This document shows, one piece after another, positions 31,201 to 40,686 of a stretch of DNA of 64,000 bases. The notes beneath the pieces are model-generated. The model saw nothing but the letters and a program-made list of their open reading frames with translations, had not been told where the DNA came from and ran no database searches. The stretch spans positions 81,946-145,945 of the forward strand of contig JAHDCF010000001.1 of the NCBI GenBank assembly GCA_020630015.1, written 5' to 3'. Position 1 is the first letter of the stretch. Each line of letters begins with the position of its first letter. Both the position numbers and the translations under genes were made by a program. Source of the stretch: Planktomarina sp. Its GTDB lineage: Bacteria; Pseudomonadota; Alphaproteobacteria; Rhodobacterales; Rhodobacteraceae.

Positions 31201-31955
31201 TAGGCCACCTCGCCCAACAGATCGGCATAACCGTTGTTTTCCACTTCGATGGCCAATTCAGGCCCACCCGATTTGATGATTTTTCCATCTGCCATGATAT
31301 GCACAACGTCGGGCTTAATATGATCCAACAAACGCTGATAATGAGTGATCACCAGAAACGTGCGCTCTGGGCTGCGCAAGGCATTCACCCCTTGGGCAAC
31401 AAGTTTCATCGCATCCACGTCCAGACCGGAATCTGTTTCATCCAAGATGCACATCTTGGGTTCCAACATGGCCATCTGGAGGATTTCGTTGCGCTTCTTC
31501 TCACCACCCGAGAACCCAACGTTGACGGGGCGTTTCAACATATCCGCATCAATTTTCAGGTCTTTGGCCTTGGCCCGCACGAGTTTCAAAAAATCACCCG
31601 CCGACATTTCATCTTCGCCACGCAATTTGCGTTGGGCGTTCACGGCTGTTCGCAGGAACGTCATGTTTCCCACACCGGGAATTTCAACCGGGTATTGGAA
31701 CGCCAGAAACAGACCGGCGGCGGCACGTTCTTCGGGCTCCATCTCTAGGATGTCTTCACCGTCCAACGCGGCAGACCCATCTGTAACCTCGTAACCATCT
31801 TTGCCGGACAAGACATACGACAGCGTTGATTTACCCGATCCATTTGGCCCCATGATGGCATGCACTTTGCCTGCTTCAAGCTCCAAATTCACTCCTTTCA
31901 GGATGACTTTGTCTTCTTCTTCCAATTGGACATGAAGGTTTTCAATTTTTAACAT
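31200..31955 (-). CDS. sufC: Fe-S cluster assembly ATPase SufC
   Basis: MLKIENLHVQLEEEDKVILKGVNLELEAGKVHAIMGPNGSGKSTLSYVL; VGFSGGEKKRNEILQMAML. Confidence 0.97.
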   Translation of the reverse strand: MLKIENLHVQLEEEDKVILKGVNLELEAGKVHAIMGPNGSGKSTLSYVLSGKDGYEVTDGSAALDGEDILEMEPEERAAAGLFLAFQYPVEIPGVGNMTFLRTAVNAQRKLRGEDEMSAGDFLKLVRAKAKDLKIDADMLKRPVNVGFSGGEKKRNEILQMAMLEPKMCILDETDSGLDVDAMKLVAQGVNALRSPERTFLVITHYQRLLDHIKPDVVHIMADGKIIKSGGPELAIEVENNGYADLLGEVA

Positions 31956-31969
31956 AGTGTCTTCTTTCA

Positions 31970-32575
31970 TCAGCGCGCAGCGGTCAGTGTTTCAAAAATT
32001 TCGATCAGGCGGGTTGCGTCAACCGCCGTGGGTTCAACATCAAATCGGGCCATCCTGCCGCGCACCTCGCCGCGGGTCATAAATGTTTCGATTTGGTGGT
32101 AATGTTTGCGATTGATATAATCGTCAAAATAGATCGTCACAGGGCGTTGGCACCGCAACAAAGTGGCCAAGGCACAGCCCCGGCGAAACCGTCCGTCCAC
32201 CAACACCACATCGGGGTGTTGAAAATCGGGGCGATCCCACACCGACAAAGCATAGGATGGAAAAGCACGCCATTTGTTGGTGTTAATCGGCATGCCCCAT
32301 TCTTTGGTCGGCCCCACGTTGCCATGATGCAGGTGAATATTCTGGGCCAGATCATGGTCATCCAACCACGCCTGCAATCCGTTCATCCACGCCTGATCAC
32401 TTTCAACAGAAAAGACGGTTTTGCCCTTCATTTCCGCGGCCATGACGGTGCTGCCGCCACTGCCGTATTCCAAAATGACGGTCGCATCTTCATACACTTC
32501 GCGCAGCCAAGCAGCCTCTGCCGGGGGCAAAGTCAGCTGTGGGCGCTGTGTGAATTGATGAACCGGGGCCATCAT
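31970..32575 (-). CDS. Class I SAM-dependent methyltransferase-like protein
   Basis: VILEYGSGGSTVMAAEMKGKTVFSVESD motif I-like; HPDVVLVDGRFR. Confidence 0.6.
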   Translation of the reverse strand: MMAPVHQFTQRPQLTLPPAEAAWLREVYEDATVILEYGSGGSTVMAAEMKGKTVFSVESDQAWMNGLQAWLDDHDLAQNIHLHHGNVGPTKEWGMPINTNKWRAFPSYALSVWDRPDFQHPDVVLVDGRFRRGCALATLLRCQRPVTIYFDDYINRKHYHQIETFMTRGEVRGRMARFDVEPTAVDATRLIEIFETLTAAR

Positions 32576-32577
32576 GG

Positions 32578-33480
32578 TCAGATCGTGTCCCCATTATTGA
32601 TTTTATATTGATGTGGAAGGCGTTCCCAATACCGGCGCGCATTGATCTTTTCGATCGCACCCCTGTCTGCCAACATGTCAATGCAACGCAGGGTCAAATC
32701 AAAGCTGAACCAAACCGCATCAGACAAGATGGCAAGATGTTTCAGATCATTATCGGAATAGGCCTCAGGATTTTTGAGATCCCGAATATAAACAGCATCC
32801 CCATCAATCAACTGATTGCCTGATGCCTCTTTGTTCATTGAATTATATTGGCTGGTGGGAAGGATCAGCCCTTTGTTGAACATGAATTTATGCAAGGCAA
32901 AGCCACGTTTGCGCAGATCACTGTCCAAACCGGCAAACATTGGTTCCCCTTCGTACAGTTGATACCAACGCACCTCTGGGATCACGGCAACCGCATTCGA
33001 TAACTTTTGGGATGCGCCATCAAATACGATGGTTTCCCCACCTTGAATATCGATCTTCAGAAGCTGAAAATCAGGCACTTTGGATTTGTCCAAGGCAACG
33101 GTGTCCAGATCAATCTCTTCCACCACCTCCAGCCCACCGGCAAAGCGCCGAAGGTAAGAACATCCCTTAAAGTCACCTTTGTAAAATGAGGACATACTGT
33201 CGTGTTTGGTGAAATATAATTTGCGTGTTTTGCCATCACCCACGGCAAAATTGTGATACGTCTCGTTTTTGCCTTTGATTTTTTGCAGCTTTTGGAAGGC
33301 CACTTTCCCCGGTTCAAACCCGGTCACCTTGCAGCCCCCCATTTTAAGCAGGTCACTATAAGGAACGGGTTCAATCGGGTTCGCCCCCACATCAACGATA
33401 TGGGTCAACCCATCCGCCATCAACGTGGTGATTAACCATTTGGTGCGTTCAAAGTCGAAATCTGGGGCAGGTTTGCTCAT
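32578..33480 (-). CDS. FkbM family methyltransferase
   Basis: LTHIVDVGANPIEPVPYSDLLKMGGCKVTGFEPGKVAF; LLKIDIQGGETIVFDGA. Confidence 0.82.
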   Translation of the reverse strand: MSKPAPDFDFERTKWLITTLMADGLTHIVDVGANPIEPVPYSDLLKMGGCKVTGFEPGKVAFQKLQKIKGKNETYHNFAVGDGKTRKLYFTKHDSMSSFYKGDFKGCSYLRRFAGGLEVVEEIDLDTVALDKSKVPDFQLLKIDIQGGETIVFDGASQKLSNAVAVIPEVRWYQLYEGEPMFAGLDSDLRKRGFALHKFMFNKGLILPTSQYNSMNKEASGNQLIDGDAVYIRDLKNPEAYSDNDLKHLAILSDAVWFSFDLTLRCIDMLADRGAIEKINARRYWERLPHQYKINNGDTI

Positions 33481-33483
33481 GGA

Positions 33484-33789
33484 TCACCCTACACTTTTTT
33501 CATCGACAGACGCATCTTTCGTGCGTCGGTGATCTTGCACTTGTTGGTCACGCTGTTTCAAAACACGCCTTCGGGCAAGTCGCCCCTGCACCAGAAAACC
33601 AGCACCAACAACCAATGTTGCACACAAGCCCACGGCAAATCCTGCGCCCAAAGGAAGCTTGAATAACAACAGGGACAGCAGAAAGCACGCCAAAAAAATA
33701 ACAACCAACAACATTGGTTTCAGATCTTTGGACGAAGTTGGCGCTTTACGGTCATATTGCGCGGCATGTGCTTCCAGATTTCCAGCCAT
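33484..33789 (-). CDS. Small membrane protein of unknown function
   Basis: 101 aa, two TM segments, flanked by highly charged ends. Confidence 0.55.
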   Translation of the reverse strand: MAGNLEAHAAQYDRKAPTSSKDLKPMLLVVIFLACFLLSLLLFKLPLGAGFAVGLCATLVVGAGFLVQGRLARRRVLKQRDQQVQDHRRTKDASVDEKSVG

Positions 33790-33791
33790 CG

Positions 33792-35300
33792 TTACCCCAC
33801 AGACCCTTCCAGCGAGATCGCAACCAATTGCTGCGCTTCCATGGCGAATTCCATCGGCAGGGCCTGCAGCACTTCTTTGCAGAACCCATTCACCACAAGG
33901 GCCACGGCCTCTTCCTCATCCATACCACGGCTGCGGCAATAGAACAGTTGATCATCATCCACTTTGGATGTGGTGGCCTCATGTTCGACCCGCGAAGAAT
34001 TATTCTTCACCTCGATATAAGGCACGGTATGCGCCCCACATTTGTCACCAATCAACAGACTGTCACATTGGGTATAGTTTCGGCTGTCTTTCGCTTTTGG
34101 GTGCATCGACACCAAACCGCGATACGTGTTCTGTGCCTTGCCGGCGCTGATCCCTTTTGACACGATCCGTGACTTTGTGTTTTTGCCCAAATGCACCATC
34201 TTTGTGCCGGTGTCGGCCTGTTGCATATTGTTGGCAATGGCGATGGAATAAAATTCACCTTGGCTGTCATCCCCGCGCAAAATGCAGCTTGGATATTTCC
34301 AAGTCACCGCTGATCCGGTTTCCACTTGGGTCCACATCACCTTCGAACGTGCCCCCCGGCAATCGGCGCGTTTGGTCACAAAATTGTAGATGCCGCCCTT
34401 GCCCTCTTCATCGCCTGGGAACCAGTTTTGAACCGTTGAATATTTAATCTCTGCATCATCCAGCAAAACCAATTCCACGACCGCGGCGTGCAATTGGGCC
34501 GTGTCGCGCTGTGGCGCTGTGCACCCTTCCAGATAAGACACATAGCTTTCTTTGTCGGCAATGATCAGGGTGCGTTCAAATTGGCCGGTGTTTTCGGCAT
34601 TGATCCGGAAATACGTCGACAGTTCCATCGGGCAACGGACGCCGGGTGGGATGTACACAAACGACCCGTCGGAAAAGACCGCGCTGTTCAATGTGGCGTA
34701 ATAATTGTCAGACGCAGGCACAACAGACCCAAGGTATTTTTTAACCAGTTCGGGGTGTTCCTTGATCGCCTCTGAGATCGAACAGAAAATCACACCGGCT
34801 TTTTTCAGCTCAGCCTGAAAGGTTGTGCCAACGGACACGGAATCAAAGACCGCATCAACGGCCACTTTGCGTTCCTCTTCGGGCACTTCCACACCCGCCA
34901 AAATGGCTTGTTCCTTCAGCGGAATGCCCAGTTTGTTGTATGTCTCCAACAACTTTGGATCGACTTCATCCAATGACTTTGGCTTTTCAATCATGCTTTT
35001 GGGGCGGGCGTAATAATACTGATCCTGAAAATCAATTTCAGGATAATCCACCAAGGCCCATTCCGGTTCTTCCAACTGAACCCAACGGCGATACGCCTCT
35101 AGGCGCCATTCGGTCATCCATTCAGGTTCGTCATTTTTGGATGAAATCAGGCGCACGATATCTTCGGAAAGGCCCTTAGGGGCGTATTCCATTTCAATCT
35201 CTGTTTCCCACCCGTGTTTATAGGTGCCCGAAAGGGCCGCAACTTGTTCCACGGTTTCGGCATCAACGCCGTCTTTAACCACTACGTCTTCCAAGCTCAT
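33792..35300 (-). CDS. sufB: Fe-S cluster assembly protein SufB
   Basis: [81 protein letters not shown]; start [11 protein letters not shown]. Confidence 0.97.
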   Translation of the reverse strand: MSLEDVVVKDGVDAETVEQVAALSGTYKHGWETEIEMEYAPKGLSEDIVRLISSKNDEPEWMTEWRLEAYRRWVQLEEPEWALVDYPEIDFQDQYYYARPKSMIEKPKSLDEVDPKLLETYNKLGIPLKEQAILAGVEVPEEERKVAVDAVFDSVSVGTTFQAELKKAGVIFCSISEAIKEHPELVKKYLGSVVPASDNYYATLNSAVFSDGSFVYIPPGVRCPMELSTYFRINAENTGQFERTLIIADKESYVSYLEGCTAPQRDTAQLHAAVVELVLLDDAEIKYSTVQNWFPGDEEGKGGIYNFVTKRADCRGARSKVMWTQVETGSAVTWKYPSCILRGDDSQGEFYSIAIANNMQQADTGTKMVHLGKNTKSRIVSKGISAGKAQNTYRGLVSMHPKAKDSRNYTQCDSLLIGDKCGAHTVPYIEVKNNSSRVEHEATTSKVDDDQLFYCRSRGMDEEEAVALVVNGFCKEVLQALPMEFAMEAQQLVAISLEGSVG

Positions 35301-35310
35301 CTCTTTCCCT

Positions 35311-36342
35311 TCAGGCGGCGCGCGCCAAATATCTGCGGTATGCGTCCAACCAAGTGTCAGCGAACCGCATGATTTCGTCTTCTGTTGTATCCAAACCAAG
35401 CGACACCCGAATGGCGCAGCTGGCTTCCTCATCTTCAAATCCCATGGCCCGCAGGACGCGGCTTGCCTTCACCTTGCCCGAAGAACAGGCCGATCCCGCT
35501 GAAATGGCAAACCCTGCCAGATCCATCGCCATCACCTGTGTCTCACCCCGCCATCCGGGTGCGATCAGACAACTGGTGTTGGGAAGGCGGTTCACGCCTT
35601 TCCCGACAAAAATAATAGGCTTTCCAGATTCTTCCAGTGTGTTTTCTAGAATGTTTCTAAGTTTCTCGACTTTTGCCCATTTACCGCTGTCCAAATCGCG
35701 TGTGGCGGCCTCAGCCGCGGCACCAAAGCCCGCAATACCAATCACATTTTCAGTGCCGGCCCGACGCCCCAGTTCTTGGCCACCACCGCGCAATTGGGCG
35801 GCAACATCTGTGCCACGTTGCAAGATCAGGCACCCCACGCCCTTGGGACCGCCCAGCTTATGGGCGCTGGCACAGGCCATCACCGCGCCAGACCAACTGA
35901 AGGATGCCGGGATTTTGCCAAAAGCTTGGGTCATGTCGCAAAACTTTGTGCCATCCGGAATGGTCTGCAAAATACCAGTTTCCGGATTGGCCAGTTGCAA
36001 CACCTCTGCTCCGGCCACCTGTCCATTCGCCCCCACTGGAACGTCATTTACCGTCCAAGCGCCCACCGCATCATGTTCAATATCACTGGCGTGAAACCCT
36101 TGACCGGCCAAGGCAAGGGCCGCCGCTTCTGTTGCGCCGCTGGTGAACACAATGTCATTTTCGCCCACCCCAAAGGCCTGCGCGATTTGACGGCGTGCTT
36201 TTTGTACCACGCCCAATGCCGCACGCCCTTCGGAATGCACAGAAGACGGATTGCCCACCACATTCATCGCCGCCAGCATTGCTTCTCGCGCCTCAGGCCT
36301 CAGCGGTGTGGTGGCGTTATGGTCCAAATAAACGCGGGTCAT
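35311..36342 (-). CDS. Cysteine desulfurase (IscS/NifS type)
   Basis: [50 protein letters not shown]. Confidence 0.92.
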   Translation of the reverse strand: MTRVYLDHNATTPLRPEAREAMLAAMNVVGNPSSVHSEGRAALGVVQKARRQIAQAFGVGENDIVFTSGATEAAALALAGQGFHASDIEHDAVGAWTVNDVPVGANGQVAGAEVLQLANPETGILQTIPDGTKFCDMTQAFGKIPASFSWSGAVMACASAHKLGGPKGVGCLILQRGTDVAAQLRGGGQELGRRAGTENVIGIAGFGAAAEAATRDLDSGKWAKVEKLRNILENTLEESGKPIIFVGKGVNRLPNTSCLIAPGWRGETQVMAMDLAGFAISAGSACSSGKVKASRVLRAMGFEDEEASCAIRVSLGLDTTEDEIMRFADTWLDAYRRYLARAA

Positions 36343-36797
36343 TCGTCGACCATCTCAAACAGGTTTGGAACAGCCGGGCATGGCGTCATTTCGTTTTGGA
36401 TAACATCGCTGAGACGTGTTTGGTGTAAAAACACATAGACATGGGCCGACAACCCTTCCCACAAGCGGTTCGACAAGCTTTGGGCGCGACTGCCGGAACT
36501 TCCGCCTGATGCCCCTGCGCCTTGGTGCAATGCATCCACAGTTTCATCAACGGCGGCCAAAATTTCAGACACACGGATTTCTGTGGCCGACCGCGCCAGT
36601 TTGTACCCCCCTTGCGGTCCGCGCACGGACGCGACCAAACCCGCGCGCCGCAATTTCACGAACAGCTGCTCAAGATACGGCAAAGAGATCTTTTGACGCC
36701 GCGAAATTTCAGCCAATGACGTAAGGGCATCTTCCTCCAACAAGGCAAGATCTGCCAATGCGACCATCGCGTAACGCCCTTTTGTTGAAAGTTTCAC
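36339..36797 (-). CDS. iscR: Rrf2 family regulator (IscR-like, single cysteine)
   Basis: MKLSTKGRYAMVALADLAL...ISLPYLEQLFVKLRRAGLVASVRGPQGGYKLAR; heads the suf operon. Confidence 0.9.
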   Translation of the reverse strand: MKLSTKGRYAMVALADLALLEEDALTSLAEISRRQKISLPYLEQLFVKLRRAGLVASVRGPQGGYKLARSATEIRVSEILAAVDETVDALHQGAGASGGSSGSRAQSLSNRLWEGLSAHVYVFLHQTRLSDVIQNEMTPCPAVPNLFEMVDE

Positions 36798-36885
36798 GAC
36801 CAGCCCCCCAGTTTCGGCCCAATATCATTGACCTGCCCGTCCCGGTTGCGTAGGTCACTTGGGACGGATCAAAAGGATCACATAA

Positions 36886-36902
36886 TTTAGAATGGTTCTA
36901 AA
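36886..36902. promoter_or_regulatory. Perfect TTTAGAA-N3-TTCTAAA palindrome, Irr-box/ICE-like
   Basis: TTTAGAATGGTTCTAAA, 7-3-7 inverted repeat, 89 bp upstream of the suf-operon regulator start. Confidence 0.75.
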
Positions 36903-36961
36903 CTTGCCCCCGATCCGGGTCAAGATCAAGGACCCCAAAACCGACGGATCAAACAGCCAAA

Positions 36962-37615
36962 ATGCCTGAAGTTATATTTCCTGGCCCTGAGGGTCGCTTA
37001 GAAGGTCGCTATCACCCGCAAAAGGTTAAAGACGCCCCAATCGCCATCATCTTGCATCCACACCCACAATTTGGCGGCACGATGAACAACAAGGTTGTCT
37101 ATAACCTTCATTATGCCTTCCACAACATGGGCTTTACCGTGCTGCGCTTTAACTTCCGCGGTGTAGGGCGCAGCCAAGGGGAATATGACCAAGGTGTGGG
37201 AGAGCTGAGCGATGCAGCCTCAGCCCTGGATTACCTGCAATCGATGAACACAAATTCCAAGCATTGCTGGGTTGCTGGCTTCAGCTTTGGAGCGTGGATT
37301 GGCATGCAACTGTTGATGCGCCGCCCTGAAATCACCGGGTTCATCTCCGTTTCACCCCCGGCAAATATGTATGACTTTTCGTTCTTGGCGCCTTGCCCAT
37401 CGTCGGGCTTGATCATCAACGGGTCAGCAGATCGTGTTGCACCACCGGCGGACACTGTCAGCTTGGTCAATAAGCTGCATGAACAAAAGGGCATCACCAT
37501 CACCCACGAAGAGGTTCAGGGCGCGGGTCATTTCTTTGAAGAACCGCATATGGATCACATGATCGGATCGGTGCAAACCTACGTCAAACGGCGGTTGACC
37601 GAAAACACCCGGTAA
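36962..37615 (+). CDS. Alpha/beta hydrolase
   Basis: HPHPQFGGTMNNKVVYNL, VLRFNFRGVGRSQGEYDQGVGE, VAGFSFGAWIG nucleophile elbow. Confidence 0.88.
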   Translation: MPEVIFPGPEGRLEGRYHPQKVKDAPIAIILHPHPQFGGTMNNKVVYNLHYAFHNMGFTVLRFNFRGVGRSQGEYDQGVGELSDAASALDYLQSMNTNSKHCWVAGFSFGAWIGMQLLMRRPEITGFISVSPPANMYDFSFLAPCPSSGLIINGSADRVAPPADTVSLVNKLHEQKGITITHEEVQGAGHFFEEPHMDHMIGSVQTYVKRRLTENTR

Positions 37616-37628
37616 ATCCCCGGTGTTG

Positions 37629-38108
37629 ATGCGTGTTTTAACCATTCTTGCGGTTTTGGGGCTTGTGGCAACAAGCCCCGCCCAAGCGATGCGCGAAACG
37701 CGATCTGAATTTGATATTTTGAAGGCCGTCAATGTTTCGATCCCCGGCCTGCGATATACACGATGTTTCCGGCCACCCCCAAAAGGCCAAGTGATTGCAC
37801 ACGCCTGTTACAAAGTTGCCGCCAAAGATGTGCTGCGCACCGTGGCAATTCTCGAAACGGATTTTGACCACCCCCCAATGGTGACACATGGGGAAAACTG
37901 GCATGGGCACGGTATAGGCACCCTGCCCCTGACGGAAGAAATCCGGCAAGGTTTCAAGCATATTGGTGATCCAGAATATCTGTCGGGAATGCTGACCTTC
38001 ACGGCCCCGGCCCAACGCCGTTTCTTTCAACCACAGTTTGGTCTGCCACAGGTGATCGCCTTAGGCGAATTAGATGGGTTGGTTTATGTTCGACTTGCCT
38101 TCGTCTGA
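37629..38108 (+). CDS. Secreted hypothetical protein
   Basis: [20 protein letters not shown] signal peptide; alternative GTG start at 37623. Confidence 0.6.
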   Translation: MRVLTILAVLGLVATSPAQAMRETRSEFDILKAVNVSIPGLRYTRCFRPPPKGQVIAHACYKVAAKDVLRTVAILETDFDHPPMVTHGENWHGHGIGTLPLTEEIRQGFKHIGDPEYLSGMLTFTAPAQRRFFQPQFGLPQVIALGELDGLVYVRLAFV

Positions 38109-38152
38109 AATCTGACAGACATAAGGGACAGTTCGTTCAAAAGGATCTGGCG

Positions 38153-38887
38153 ATGCCCATCTCCGACCTGCGCCGTCATCTCAAAGACGATCACGGCATC
38201 ACAACATTCCAAGAAAACTTGCGCCAAATCGTTTACGGTGGCAACGACGGGATTGTGACAACCTTTGCCATTGTTGCGGGATTTGCGGGTGCCGGGGCCG
38301 ATGGGATTGTTCAAATTGGCGGGATTGCCGTAATCCTTTTTGGATTGGCCAATCTTTTTGCGGATGCCACCGCGATGGGCCTTGGGGAATTTTTGTCGCA
38401 CAGATCGGAACGCGATGTATACCGCGCCACCCGCAAACGCGAGTTGGAGCTGATGAAAACCGCGCCAGACGAAGAATTCAGTGAGGTGGTCTCATTGCTT
38501 CAAAAGGAAGGAATGCCCAACAGAGATGCCCTGCAAATGGCTGATATCCTTGAAAGAAATCCCAAACTGATGGCGGATTTCATGATGCGATATGAATTTG
38601 GCATGGGCGACGCGGACGCCAGCAATGGCATCAAAGAAGGATCCATCACCTTTGCGTCCTTTTTGGTTTTTGGTGTTGTGCCGTTGATCCCATACTTCCT
38701 GTTGGAACCCATTCAATCCACGTTTTATCTGTCGTCATTGGCCACTCTTGGGGCATTGATCGCCCTTGGCCTGCTGCGATGGACCGCAACCCGAGAATTC
38801 GTTTTGCGCTGTGTGGGTGAAACGGTATTGGTGGGCGGCACCTGTGCCCTTGTGGCCTATGCCGTTGGGGTGATCATCGGCGGCTAA
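38153..38887 (+). CDS. VIT1/CCC1 family transporter
   Basis: [61 protein letters not shown]. Confidence 0.9.
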   Translation: MPISDLRRHLKDDHGITTFQENLRQIVYGGNDGIVTTFAIVAGFAGAGADGIVQIGGIAVILFGLANLFADATAMGLGEFLSHRSERDVYRATRKRELELMKTAPDEEFSEVVSLLQKEGMPNRDALQMADILERNPKLMADFMMRYEFGMGDADASNGIKEGSITFASFLVFGVVPLIPYFLLEPIQSTFYLSSLATLGALIALGLLRWTATREFVLRCVGETVLVGGTCALVAYAVGVIIGG

Positions 38888-38982
38888 TGAATTTCGGTAT
38901 ACAAATGCATACATTTTGGCTTTGCATTGGCGGCGCGCTGGTGTAACAGCCCTTCAAACACACTCACAACACGAGGATTACC

Positions 38983-40191
38983 ATGTCTAAGATCAAGGTA
39001 GAAAACCCAGTCGTCGAACTTGACGGCGATGAAATGACACGCATCATCTGGCAGTTTATCAAAGACAAGCTGATCCTGCCCTACCTTGATATTGATCTGA
39101 AATATTACGACCTGGGCATCGAAGCGCGTGATGAAACCGATGACCAAATCACCATCGACGCCGCAGAAGCGATCAAAAAATATGGCGTTGGTGTTAAATG
39201 CGCGACCATCACCCCGGACGAAGCCCGCGTGGAAGAATTCGGCCTAAAGAAAATGTGGAAGTCGCCCAACGGCACGATCCGCAACATTTTGGGCGGTGTT
39301 GTGTTCCGCCAGCCGATCATCTGTAACAACGTGCCGCGCCTTGTGCCGGGATGGACACAACCCATCGTGATTGGCCGTCACGCCTTTGGTGATCAGTACC
39401 GCGCCACAGATATGAAATTCCCTGGGCCAGGAAAGCTGACCATGAAGTTCGTCGGTGAAGACGGCACCGTGGATGAGCGCGAAGTCTTCGACGCCCCTGC
39501 CGCAGGCATCTTCATGGGCATGTATAACCTTGATCAGTCGATCATCGATTTCGCCCGCGCCTCCATGAACTATGGCCTTAACCTTGGCTGGCCTGTGTAC
39601 TTATCCACAAAAAACACGATCCTGAAACAATATGACGGTCGTTTCCTTGAGCTGTTTCAAAAGGTCTATGAAGAAGAATTCGAAGATAAATTCAAAAAAG
39701 CCGGCATCCACTACGAACACCGCTTGATCGACGATATGGTTGCATGTGCGATGAAATGGAATGGTGGTTTTGTGTGGGCCTGTAAAAACTATGACGGCGA
39801 CGTGCAGTCTGACACAGTCGCGCAAGGTTTTGGTTCGTTGGGCCTGATGACATCGCAGCTGATGACACCAGATGGAAAAATCGTAGAAGCCGAAGCCGCG
39901 CACGGCACGGTGACACGTCACTATCGCCAGCACCAAAAGGGTGAAGCGACCTCGACCAACTCCATCGCGTCTATCTTTGCTTGGACCGGCGGTCTGAAGC
40001 ACCGTGCAAAACTGGACAGCAATGAACAGTTGATGAAGTTTGCTGAAACTTTGGAAAAAGTCATCGTGGACACCGTTGAAAGCGGCGACATGACCAAAGA
40101 TTTGGCCTTGCTTGTTGGGCCAGATCAAAAATGGCTGACCACCGAGGGATTCTTGGAAAAAATCGACGAAAACCTGAACAAAGCGATGTAA
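38983..40191 (+). CDS. icd: NADP-dependent isocitrate dehydrogenase
   Basis: [50 protein letters not shown]...; [20 protein letters not shown]. Confidence 0.97.
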   Translation: MSKIKVENPVVELDGDEMTRIIWQFIKDKLILPYLDIDLKYYDLGIEARDETDDQITIDAAEAIKKYGVGVKCATITPDEARVEEFGLKKMWKSPNGTIRNILGGVVFRQPIICNNVPRLVPGWTQPIVIGRHAFGDQYRATDMKFPGPGKLTMKFVGEDGTVDEREVFDAPAAGIFMGMYNLDQSIIDFARASMNYGLNLGWPVYLSTKNTILKQYDGRFLELFQKVYEEEFEDKFKKAGIHYEHRLIDDMVACAMKWNGGFVWACKNYDGDVQSDTVAQGFGSLGLMTSQLMTPDGKIVEAEAAHGTVTRHYRQHQKGEATSTNSIASIFAWTGGLKHRAKLDSNEQLMKFAETLEKVIVDTVESGDMTKDLALLVGPDQKWLTTEGFLEKIDENLNKAM

Positions 40192-40214
40192 AACACACCG
40201 CCAAATTCGTCTTC

Positions 40215-40242
40215 AAAAGGTCGCCTTCGGGCGGCCTTTTTT
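40215..40242 (+). terminator. Intrinsic terminator after icd
   Basis: AAAAGGTCGCC-TTCG-GGCGGCCTTTTTT. Confidence 0.85.
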
Positions 40243-40291
40243 GTCGGGTGTTTGACATAAAAGATTTAGGTTGATCAAAGGGGAACCCACC

Positions 40292-40627
40292 ATGCCCACG
40301 CATTATGTCTATCTTATTCTTGCGATTTTGTTCGAAGTGGTTGGCACCTCTGCCATTAACGTCAGCAATGGGTTCAGTAAACTTGTTCCATCGGCGATTG
40401 GCATCGTTTGCTTTTTTGCCGCCCTGTTCTTTATGTCGCTGGTTTTGAAAGTGATGCCCGTGGGCATCGTCTATGCGATTTGGGCGGGTCTCGGGATTGT
40501 GACGATTACTTTGATTGGGTTCGTGGTCTTCGGACAAAAACTGGATATGCCTGCCTTGTTTGGCATTGGTTTGATTGTTGCCGGTGTCTTGGTCATCAAT
40601 TTGTTCTCAAGTTCGACGACCCACTAG
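40292..40627 (+). CDS. SMR family multidrug efflux protein
   Basis: HYVYLILAILFEVVGTSAINVSNGFSK..., four TM, conserved Glu in TM1. Confidence 0.9.
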   Translation: MPTHYVYLILAILFEVVGTSAINVSNGFSKLVPSAIGIVCFFAALFFMSLVLKVMPVGIVYAIWAGLGIVTITLIGFVVFGQKLDMPALFGIGLIVAGVLVINLFSSSTTH

Positions 40628-40639
40628 CCCATCTAATGA

Positions 40640-40661
40640 AAAAGGGGGCCGAAGCCCCCCA
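40640..40661 (-). terminator. Intrinsic terminator for the minus-strand flavoprotein gene
   Basis: Minus strand: GGGGGGCTTCGGCCCCCTTTTT just past the stop at 40687. Confidence 0.75.
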
Positions 40662-40686
40662 AATCCTCGGTATTGCACTGGTGGGA

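Noticed and set aside
31970-33480. Methyltransferases as part of a restriction-modification system
   Set aside because: Motifs are of FkbM/small-molecule type; no restriction endonuclease or DNA methyltransferase motif
39601-39609. Perfect DnaA box TTATCCACA
   Set aside because: Single occurrence inside the icd coding sequence (Leu-Ser-Thr); no cluster, so likely chance
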